Source: Onchidella celtica (taxonomy: Eukaryota; Mollusca; Gastropoda; Systellommatophora; Onchidiidae). From it: a stretch of DNA of 64,000 nt. The position numbers and the translations under genes were made by a program. The stretch lies in contig OZ007576.1 in NCBI GenBank assembly GCA_963931925.1, positions 11,502,261 through 11,566,260 of the forward strand, given 5' to 3'. Below, in pieces: positions 1-11,006 of the stretch. The stretch's first letter is position 1, and every line of letters starts with the position of its first letter. The notes beneath the pieces are model-generated. The model was given only the letters and a program-made list of their open reading frames with translations, was not told where the DNA came from and did not search any database.

Positions 1-515
1 CCTCGCTGGTTGGGCTGTCCTCCCCGCTGGTTGGGCTGTCCTCTGTGTCAGTTGCTTTTTTCTCAGGGAACTGCCCACACTTACCCTCTCTTCTTCGATG
101 CCCCACTTGTTTGCATTCTGAGCATACCTCTTGATTGGGGCATACTGCGGCCATATAGCCTTCCTGTAGGCATTTCTTACATGTTATTATTTTTACTGCC
201 TCTCTCATCTCTCTGTGATAAATGTTTGCCTTAAAGATGCCCACCATTATGGTCCTGGGTGGTGGGGGAGCTTGGTAGATCAATCCAGATCACCTTTCTC
301 CCCGTCAGCCAGTCTGTTAAAAAACCTTATTGCGATCTGGCCTTCTCCATGACAATGCTGGATCTAATTTTTATCCCTGCTTTTAGCAAGTGTTTTTTAA
401 TCTCTTCATTATCATAAGATAATGGGATATTGCTCACCGTAAGCCTTGTGGCCAGGATTTCCATACCATCTCCGTTTCTTATGACAAATGAGTTGCTCGA
501 TTTTGATTCTTCCAT
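1..515 (-). mobile_element. Decayed non-LTR retrotransposon ORF1 fragment (CCHC zinc knuckles)
   Basis: Read on the minus strand. The part at 515-327 encodes 62 residues with an RRM-like stretch (LTVSNIPLSYDNEEIKKHLL). After frame breaks near 327-260, a second frame runs from about 265 to 1. It encodes a proline-rich PPPPRTIMVGIFKA segment followed by two zinc-knuckle-like clusters: C-K-K-C...G-Y...C around 180-150 and C-S-E-C-K-x-x-G-H...C around 120-80. An RRM-like part followed by paired CCHC knuckles is typical of the nucleic-acid-binding ORF1 of LINE elements. The frame breaks show it is not functional. It is cut by the window edge, so the rest of the element, including any reverse transcriptase, would lie beyond position 1. 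The exact LINE clade cannot be read from this piece. Confidence 0.6.
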
Positions 516-597
516 TAAATTTCTAATTTATGGACGGTCGTAGTTTGTGTTTTCTTTTCTTTTCTGTCCCATTTGAGATGTCCATGTTTTAATCAAT

Positions 598-1366
598 AAC
601 CAACCAACCAACCAACCAACCAACCAACCAACCAACCAACCAACCAAGCAGCCAACCAAACTACCAACCAACCAACCAACCAACCAACCAACCAACCAAC
701 CAACCAACCAACCAGCCAACCAACCAACCAACCAACCAGCCAACCAACCAACCAACCAACCAACCAAACAACCAAACAACCAAACAACCAACCAACCAAC
801 CAGCCAACCAACCAACCAGCCAACCAACCAACCAGCCAACCAACCAAACAACCAACCAACCAAGCAGCCAACCAACCAAGCAGCCAAGTAACCAAGCAGC
901 CAACCAACCAAGGAGCCAACCAACCAAGCAGCCAACCAACCAACCAACCAACCAACCAACAAACCAAAAAATCAATCAACCAATTAACCAGTCAATGAAT
1001 CAATCAACCAATCAAGCAATAAATCAACTAACCAGTCAACCAACCTTCCAAATGACCAACCAACCAACTAATCAATCAATCAATTAACCAACAATCAACC
1101 AACCAACCAACAATCAACCAACCAACCAATTAACAAACTAAAGAGCCAACCAACTAATCAACCAACCAATCAACCAACCAACCAACTAATCAGCCATTCA
1201 ACCAACCAACAACCCAACCAGCCAACCAATCAATCAACCAACCACGATCCAACCAACCAACCAACCAATCAACCAACCAACAAACCAACCAACCAATCAA
1301 CCAACCAACAAACCAACCAGCCAAGCAACCAACCACCAAACCAGAAAACCAACCAACCAACCAAAC
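598..1366. repeat. CCAA/AACC tetranucleotide satellite
   Basis: About 770 bp of 4-bp repeats, AACC read on the + strand. The stretch 598-960 is nearly perfect, with scattered CAGC or CAAA variants. The stretch 961-1366 is degenerate, with many CAAT and CTAA substitutions. The long open frames with Leu-Val-Gly-Trp repeats on the minus strand are a by-product of the repeat and are not genes. Confidence 0.95.
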
Positions 1367-1627
1367 AAAAAATAATTTGACAGCAAACAAAATCAACTTT
1401 CACAAAGTAATTCATCTATATATTAATCAAAGTGAAACCTTACGACAATTGCAGCGCGCCTTTCGCTACTCCTCTGTTAATGCTGATTCGGTGGCCCTCA
1501 GATTTTATACAACGCTTAGTATAGACTGTCGTCGCGTCTATTTTTTCGGCAAATTAATGTAACTAAGATTGGTTCCGGTATAGACTGTATCACACTCACA
1601 AAACAACTTCCGGTCAGGAAAAACCTG

Positions 1628-1735
1628 GGATACTGGGAAAACGAAGGAAAAAAGAGGGGAGAATGAAAAAGAGGGAAGAAAATGAGAGAGGGGAAGTGAG
1701 AGAGAAGGGGGAGATGATGAGAGAGAAACAGTCCC
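1628..1735. repeat. Purine-rich (GA/AG) tract
   Basis: About 108 bp made almost only of G and A on the + strand, with irregular GAGA and GGGGA runs. It is a low-complexity tract of the kind that can form triplex DNA; no other function is visible. Confidence 0.75.
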
Positions 1736-2030
1736 CTCTCTGTGTCTCGGGTGACCATTTATGTGTTCCAATGAAAAGGGGAGAAACGTGGTCTAATGTT
1801 GTGATTTTTTTTATTTTTTTTTACCCATGACAAAAGTATGTGCATACAACCCAACTGGGTTGCTTGTGCAAAGTAACGTGTAAACTTAAACTTGTTTCAA
1901 AATAATTTTTGCATAGCCCATCCTCATGGAAAAAAACAACCGTATTGATAGGCCTATGTTTTAATATGATAGAAATATAAATTATAGAAACAGAGAATAG
2001 ATTATTTTCAGTAGGCTAAGTATATAATTG

Positions 2031-2226
<196 letters not shown>

Positions 2227-2918
2227 TATATAGTGCTGTAGACCCCGTGTATAGTGACCGATCAAAGCTAAGTAGCCCAGTAGCATTCATTTATGCATAC
2301 GAACAAATTCTTTAAAAAATTGTTTCTGTTCTTTTTAGCAAAGATCATGTGGAAACCGAAACACGCTACAACACGCTAAGCCTTTTGGCTGATTTTGACT
2401 TGTACCCTTAAAACCGCAAAATTTACACAAAAATCATCTGTCTGTCTGTTTAGCTGTCTTTCCGTGTACTTATTTAAAACATTGCCAATGACTGTAACTC
2501 TCCGCTTTGTAGGCTATAGCATTGTAGTTAATCTTCTATGATATGATTATCTCAACCGTCCACCCCCACCCCCCTCCAAGTTAGCCTGACTAAACTTCAA
2601 CCTCCCCTACCTCTCACTTTCCTCTCCGTCTCCTCCCTTCTCTTCTCCTTATTCCTCTTGTCTCTCCAGTTCTCCCTATTACTTTCTCTCTCTATTATCT
2701 CTCACAGTATAATTATGATTGGACTCCAAACGTTATCTTATGTTTTCTAATCAGCTTTTCCTTTTAAATTTTTGATAACCTACTGCTAGTACTAGACAGG
2801 ACCGTGTATCAGTGTACAGTAGCACACGCGTGTCAAGTCTTCACTTTTTGTCAACCGAACTGATGTGTTGCTATCGCTACATCCTCACATATGTACACAG
2901 GCATCAAGGATTTGAACA

Positions 2919-3052
2919 ATGTTTTGTGGAGTCAAACTAATTGTTGTCGTTGTGTTGATGGTGATAGTGGTGGTAGCTGGAGTTGCAGAAGCTGTGGCCC
3001 GCGGCTGCTACAATCCGGATCTAGAGAAAGGCTTCGGCAAGCTCATTGTTAA
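2919..3052 (+). CDS. CTSZ: CTSZ exon 1: start, signal peptide, propeptide cysteine
   Basis: Encodes residues 1-44 plus two bases of codon 45. It has a Val-rich hydrophobic core, then ARGCYNP with the propeptide Cys30. The donor is AA|GTACGT. Confidence 0.93.
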
Positions 3053-6000
3053 GTACGTTTCCTTGTATTCAGTTATGTATTCACAATGTTTCTCTAATCT
3101 GAAAAGATCATTAATTAAAACAATAAGACAGGGGCAACTGAAATTTCAGGGCACATCTGTCGCCTCGGGAGCCTCGAACATCTAACAGCCACAGGGAAGA
3201 TCGAAGGCGGAAAAAGCAGGGGTAGACAGAGAAAAACTTTCACTGAAAGTCTTAATTCATGGACAGCAAACAAACGTCACAACAACAACTCTTTCTTGAG
3301 GTTGGTTGATGACAGATCTGAGTGGAGAGCCATATGATCGCCAATGTCTGCTTCAGACAAGGCAACTGATGACGATGATCCACGGTGTGCGAAGTTACCA
3401 ATAGCGATATTAGACCAGTCTGAAGTACTATTACATTGGTATAGATACAAATGATTGTGAATATGAATGATGCCGTTTACGTGGTTATTTTTCTTACGCG
3501 TGTTGGGGTGGGAAAAGGATTAGATAGAAGTAGAAAGGTAGGGTATATATATGTTAAGTTTTACGTTTATGGTCATTTGTCACTTATTCACATTAGTTAC
3601 GTTCTGTAAAGATTGTAAATGCGAAACAATTGTGCAGTGTTATAAAGCCTTGGGAGCTCCACATAAGAAATACATGTTTCAAACAACAACAAAAAAGTCC
3701 GTTTTCTGTTGTGACATTGTTTGCTTTTAAATTAAAAAAATTAATTTTATTAATAAATTTTAAGATTATAGAGTTATGTGATCACGAGAGACATACAATC
3801 ATGCTTAATATTTTTGTGTTTCCGTTTTCCTGGATCAATCATATTACATTTATATTTTCTTGGAAAATTTGGCCAATTCTGTAGCATTAATAATTATTAT
3901 TTCGTGTATTTAAGTCATTTTTGCATCTTTTTATCTCACATGTTTACAACGATGATGGTGGTGATGATGATCATGATGATGATGATTGTGATCGTGATGG
4001 TATGCTGTGACGATAAACCACCTCCATTTCAGAACTTACCCCCGACCATGGGAGTATCCCGAGATATTGGCATCTCTCCCCACTCACTGGGACTGGCGAA
4101 ATGTTAATGGCACCAACTATGCCAGCACCACTAGAAACCAGCACATACCACAGTGTGAGTGTTTGGGTCGTTAGCAGACTATAAGCACTTATTAAAAGAA
4201 ACAAAGTTATATTCGCCTATGCAAAGGGTTTTTTTTTCAGCACTGATGGGAATTTCAATGCAATTCTTTTTAAACAATCAATAATTAAAATTTCATCGGA
4301 AATTTTACATTTCATTTATTCCCTAATGCATTTTAACTTTACCTTATCATGTACTAACTGCGCCAAAAAGTCACTCTTAATGAGGTCTTAGTGGTCTTGT
4401 TCACAGCATCCGCTCCGCTCCGTTAATTTACGGAAAATGACATATGACAAAATAAAACACTCTTTGCCTCTGTGTACTTGTCCACAGCATTCGTTCCTCC
4501 CCGCTCCTCACCGCCATAGAGGCAAGGAGTGTTATACGATTTGTCACACGTCGTTTTCTGTAAACTAGCGGAGCGGATGCTGTAGACAAGACCACTTAGT
4601 CTCATGACCATTTAATCTTTTTGTACTATTCTTGGAAGTTGGTTCTTTATAAAGAGTTCTGTAGCGAAAACGTTACAGGTTCAGCCCAAGGCACGATCTT
4701 CCTAGAGAAAATTCTAGTCTTTGCCCGAGAGCCAGCTTTCTTCCGATTTCTAAGAATTTTATGTAGCTTTGGCAAGTGCCGTCACTTCCAGACATTCCAT
4801 GAAATATGGCATTCCATGCTAAGAAAACACTTGCCTTCGTTTTAAGGAGATAATGAATTACACATGATGGGTGATAAACTTTAGATGAACAAAATATAAT
4901 TTAAAAAAAAAACAACAACCTGACATATGGTTTTGTTTTGTTGTTTGGGGGTCACGGTCTGACTTTGCTTTACATGAAGTTTATTGTGTGGTCATGTCCG
5001 CTTGCCTGGTCCAGGGCCGGATTAAGACTTTTGGAGGCCCTAAGCACTTAAAGGTTTTGGTGCCCCCATGTACGGTTCATAATGTAATTCAAAATATAAG
5101 CAAAAATAAACCATTGAAAATAGATGTGTTTTTTTTTAAACGCGAGTCTTGTACGCCAGCACATACTTTAATTTTTTTGTACATTTATTGTGGGGACCCC
5201 TTTTTGTGGACCCTTGTTCAGCTGCATCTTTCGCAGTTTTGCACCACGGATATAAGTGATCTTTGACAAGTCGTTCTATGCCTATTTCAAGGTCTATAAT
5301 TCGATATGTTGCCTTTATAAAAAAAATACCACAAGTTTATCTAGAGTACCTATTTCAATTGGTTGTCAGTTTTTCATTGGACAGCTATATGCAAATTTGG
5401 AAGCCATTCTATTGGCAATTCACCATGATATAAAGGTAAAAATTAAGAGATTTCATCTTTCACACTGTGTGCTAAACATAAACGAACCTTCGTGGATTTC
5501 ATGATTATACTTTACGCGGTCACACACAACTGGATATTTTGCACAAAAGTTTGTCATGTATTAAATTCCTCGATTAGTTATGTAGCGTAAACTTATAAAC
5601 TTTGTGCATTTTTGTGTGGCAAATTCTTTGACAAACACCCGCCATAGATTTGTTACCGTTCATACACTTCCAGACTGTGGTTCTTGTTGGTGCATGGCAG
5701 CTACCAGTGCCATGGCCGACAGAGTCAACATTCAGCGAAAAGGGGCCTGGCCATCAACGTACCTGTCTGTTCAGGTAAATGATATATTATGTTTGTAATA
5801 AAGAAAACGGAATCTTGACTTCTATTTTTGAAATAACTAGCACCATCGCCTTATAGTAGGCTACAGTTGGGGGGGGGAGGGGGGTGGGAGAGGTGATCCT
5901 CATTGTGGGGAGATGTGTTCCTCATCGTGCGGTGAGGCGGGTTTCCTAGCAAAGCCTGGGCGGCGGAAAAATCAATGGAAATTGTACCCTTGTAGTTGAA

Positions 6001-9000
6001 ATAGTTTTTATCTGATTAAAAAGAGCATCTCACCCTGACCTAGTTACAGGTTATTTTAACACCACCTAGATGTTTGTTTCAACTCGTTCAAGGCAACATA
6101 CAACAGATCCAAATTGTCAAAGGCATGATACAATTTTATTAGGCTAAGTTTCTGCAATCTCTTGACTTTTTATCACGGTCTAGCTCTGAAGGTTGAAAAT
6201 AATAATAACAATAACAGCAAACTGTACGAATAGATCTGCTCTGGGCGAGGATGAACATTCGTTATATTAAAACTTCACGAAATTTCTATCACTTGTTCAA
6301 GTTTTCATTATTGTTTGCTCCTGACACTTTATTGTTTGCTCCTGACACTTTATTGTTTGCTCCTGACACTTTATTGTTTTTTTGGTTGCTTTTTGTTGTT
6401 GTTGTTTTATTCATAATTACCAAAGGTTATTGTTTGTTACAATTTGCTCACATGTGATCTGTGTACGTCTAGCTCACAGTGTTTGTACCAAAGAGAAACA
6501 TCTGATTTGTTTCTGATGCTTTAACTTTGGTATTATTTGCCTTGCGGGAAAATCGTTACTAGTACATGGATAAATATGGGCCTATAGTCGTGTTTTCAAA
6601 TGTGTACGGAAAAAGTCGAAAATTCATCAAGTAGTAAAAGAAAATGTTTCCATGTGTACGGAAACGGCGTAAGAAAGCATTCTTTCTATTTCACTACCTG
6701 AAGGATTTTTGACGTCTCCGTTTCCGTGCACACGAAAACCCAGTTTAATAGGGCGCGGGAAGGGACAGACCGGCTGAAGCACAATCGTTCCGATGGGCAG
6801 GGCTACAGTGGCACTGGAATGCATTCCAGTGGGATTAGAGATAACTAGTTCAAACCACAGACTAATAAATTAACCAGACTGGAAACACGAGCTTCGGGCT
6901 GTGTCGTTTTTTACGGATTTTCCCGAGCGGCGGTCGTAAAACCAACATGGCCGCCGCTCGGGAAATTCCGATTCTAGTTCTATCTGCAGTAGAAATTTCT
7001 TTTTATTTGTCAAGATTGGTTGTACATGTATTAATTTCTTGGTGCGGAACCAAACTTCCGCGTTCAGTAGGCGCGTCAAAATGGTATCATTCAAAATTGT
7101 AGCTATGCTGAAGCGTCGTTCGCTACCGTAAACCCATAATGGCGGATGGTTCATGACCTTTCGCTGTTTTGTGACGTCACACAATGGGATCATCTAGTCT
7201 GGGTATTTTATTAGTCTGTGGTTCAAACTGTGTTTGTGTTGCAGTCTTCAATTACAATTTATTATGTGTAACAGAGTCCGCGGGAAAAACGGCCTAAGTC
7301 ACAAAGTAAAAATTATGGGCGGTTGGCCCCAAGCTATTACTTCATTGTACAATCTACTTCAGTATCTTTCACAGAAATGGGCTCAGTCCACTAAAACTGT
7401 CATCTAAAAATAATGTAGTCTATGAAAGAAAGCGCTCGATCAAAGTTAAAAGCCCTGTTTTCTCTGTACATGAAATCTGTGACTAAGCCCGTTTTTTTCT
7501 CGTGGATTCTTCGTATATACATCTATATACAGTTAAACCTCACTGACATGAAATAAAAATCGTCGTCGCTCTTTTCATCTTCATATTGCACGTGTGCGTA
7601 GCACGTGATAGACTGCGGCACAGCGGGAGGATGTGAGGGAGGATCTGATGACCTGGTGTGGAAATATGCTCACGATCACGGCATCCCTGACGAAACCTGT
7701 AACAATTATCAAGCCACAACCCAGAGTAAGAGGCGGAGTTTTGACATTGTTCTCGCTCTTCATGTCTTCCAGTTTATCATCAGTATTTCCATTACTAGAT
7801 GAAGTTCTCGGCATTATCCGGGATAAACCTATGAAACCCACCCTTCAATTTCTTCCTCTTTTTGGCCTAGAAAGCTTCCCATATTCTACAGTCTTACCAG
7901 AGAGTATAGAAATAAATTAAATAGTTGTAAAAAACAATATCCCTTACCTTTCTGGGTCTGAAGGGAAATGAAAAAATGCGAGGTCTGGTCTTTTGTGCTT
8001 TGAATTCTGGCAGCCAAAAGCAGTGCACCGTCTGCAATGTGTGTTCTTTAGATCTGCCATGTTTCCAATTGTTTACCGCCTCTATTTTTGGTTGCTAGGA
8101 TCACGCGTAAAAGCGAAGCTTTCCCCTCTCTCTAAATCTATACTCTCTGGTCTTACCAGAGAGTATAGATATATAGAGAGGGTTCACTATTGGTCGATTT
8201 GCACTGCGAGACTTGGGAGGCTCTGCGAAACCACTGTTAGCATGGAGCGGAAAGTAGGTCACTACGGTAAACAATATTCGTTTGTGCATTTCCACGGGCG
8301 TAGGAGCTTACAAACGGCTTTAAATAGTTTCAATCAGCCCAAAAATATGAACAAAGCACGGTAAACAGATATGCACACTATCTTTGGTGAAGAAAGTCTC
8401 TTTGAATTCTTCAATTTTTTGTTTACCGCAGCGACCTAGTTTCGCCATTTGGCGGAAGTGAACCCTCTCTATACATCTATACTCTCTGCTTTCAATCATG
8501 GTCTTACTACAGATTTCATGCCCACCAGAGCACTACGCACTCATTTCTGGTAGGGAAACTGCGCGCACACGCCGCACCGAACTGAAGGCGCATTAATAGT
8601 AATACAGCTTTTCCGGTGCGATGGGCTTCCTACGGGGAGCCAATCATTGCATTTTACATTTTACTATTTTTATTTAAAAATACCTGAAACTTGAATCAAC
8701 ATAATCGGCAGATACAAGAACGATTGGGCTGGATTAGTTGACACTTTGGAAAATTAACTTTATCATTGTTGAATCTGTCATTTAGGCTGTAGGGTGGAGC
8801 AAAGAAAGGGTCAAAATTGCACCACAATGAATTATTCCCCCAACAATTTTCATTTTAATAGGGGGATTCTTTATCGTCGCCACAGTCATTAGTAATATGC
8901 CTTTACTCTTTATCTACTTCACTTGGAGAAGCAGGATACACTATGTAATCATCGGTGCCTTTACTTTATCAGTTTCATGCCCACCTCATCATATTTTATT

Positions 9001-10971
9001 CCATGAGAAAGTAACTGAAGTAACAATCTTATCTTATCAAGATTTCTGTTCGCTTTTTTTTTTTGTTTTTTTGTTATCGCCAAATGCATTACCGTTAACT
9101 TTTAAAAACATAAAACGTAATAAATGTGAATCAAATCCTGACATTTCTCTATCTTGAAAGCTTGCCAGGTGCGTTTCGATTTCCATATTTTCGATTCTGC
9201 AGGCAGATGCAAACATGAGCAGTGATGCGTTTTTATTGCTTCTAAGTCAACTTTTTCTTCTTCTTTTTTTCCCCAGACTGTACAGATTTCAACCAGTGTG
9301 GTACATGCACCACTTTCGGTGACTGTGAGGTGTTGAAGAAGTACAGGTTGAGTTTTCAGTGACACTTGTGAATTATTATTAATTCTATTTTTGCGCAAGT
9401 AATGTGTAGGAATACGAGACACAGAATACCGAGACGAACCATTCCTTCTCCCACTGTATGTCCACAAACTGCAAGCGTATAAATATGGTGAGCACAATCC
9501 TTTTTCGTTCAATGATGAAGGAGTGTGGTGCGAATTGGTGCACTGTTGACACCAATGATACGCACGCAAGTCGAAAGACGGAATAATAACGAATTGATTC
9601 GTCTCGGTATCCTGAGTTTCGCGGGTAACTTACATTCCGAGGCTGAATCGGGTTATGTACCGTTCTACATGTACCAACTGGTGAGCTAACTGGCAGATTT
9701 TATGATTATTTTGATTGCTCCTGTTGCTGCTGCTGTTTTTGTTAGTGATGGTGGTGATGGTGATAATGGTGATGAGGAAGATGGTGATAATTATGTCCTA
9801 TTATGTCTAATTTTGTCTTAAAATTCGAAATTCTGGCCTATTTTGACCAAAGTCTTTTGTCAATAGTATTATATTGCGTCATAATAGAACGTTTTGATAA
9901 TGCTTTTAAATTCTAGTTTAGAAATTTGATTATTAAATTTAACCACTTGTAGACAGTTTTTAGCGTTTCTGAAACTGATGTGAATAATATGATGATGACG
10001 ATATTGATGATGATGATGATGTTGTTGACGGTATTGATGGTGTTGATGATGTTGATGATGATGATCATGATGATGATGTTGATGTTGGTGATGATGATGA
10101 TCATGATGATGATGTTGATGATGTTGATGTTGGTGATGATGATGATAATGATGATGGACATCATGATGACGTTCATGATGGGGAGGACGATTTTTTTGTT
10201 CTTGCTCTGATATGACTGAGTTATTCAAGTTGCATAAAGTTATTTCTAATTGTTCCTGTTACAGCCTCTCTTCTTTGGCTGTTTAAATGCTTTTATCACC
10301 ATTAATTTCTTATGTATTGGGGGAGTTAAAGGGACGATGCAAATTACCATAATTCTGCAATGGCTCTCTGCAGGTTGGTCAGAGTTGGTGACCATGGTCC
10401 ACTGAAAGGCAGAGAAAATATGATGGCGGAAGTGTACACGAACGGGCCAATCAGGTAAAATTGTAGCCTACATGTAATATCTCTTCTCCGACTTCTAGTC
10501 TGGGGTTCTTGGGATAACAGGACTGAAATATTTTCAAAACAAGGCAGTAGTTAAGCATGATTTGTGAGTGAATCTGGAGAAATCGGGTTTACAGTTAAAG
10601 ACCAAATTCCTGAGAAAACCCCGGGGGGGGGGGGGATACGTATTTTCTATGGAAATTGAGATTTACTTATAAAATGAAAGATTAGCCACTTGTTTTTATT
10701 CCGTTAAAGTATTTTGCTTGGAATCGTCTTAGAAAGAGTTTAATATTTCAAAGAGGTATAAATATTTCACCTCAAGCCCGATTTCGCCAGATCCACTCAA
10801 TTCCTCACAATTTAGCATACTGGCATTTCAACTTATAAAGTTCCTATCTACGACTGTCCATTATGGTCACACAATGCTAGGGGGTGATTTAATTTCTGTG
10901 TGGCAGCAAAGCATGCAGTATTTGAATGGTGTATTTATCAGAAAGTCCGTGGTATTTGGACTGTGTGTGTG

Positions 10972-11006
<35 letters not shown>

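Noticed and set aside
528-1396. Long minus-strand frames rich in Leu-Val-Gly-Trp
   Set aside because: Translation of the CCAA satellite; every frame without a stop gives such peptides.
7993-8364. 123-codon + strand frame
   Set aside because: Crosses two hAT-like MITE copies with no protein similarity; chance frame.
9102-9569. 155-codon minus-strand frame
   Set aside because: Antisense to CTSZ exon 5 and running through a foldback element; no recognisable domain.
9869-10228. His-rich 119-codon minus-strand frame and Met-rich + strand frame
   Set aside because: By-products of the ATG/TTG trinucleotide repeat.
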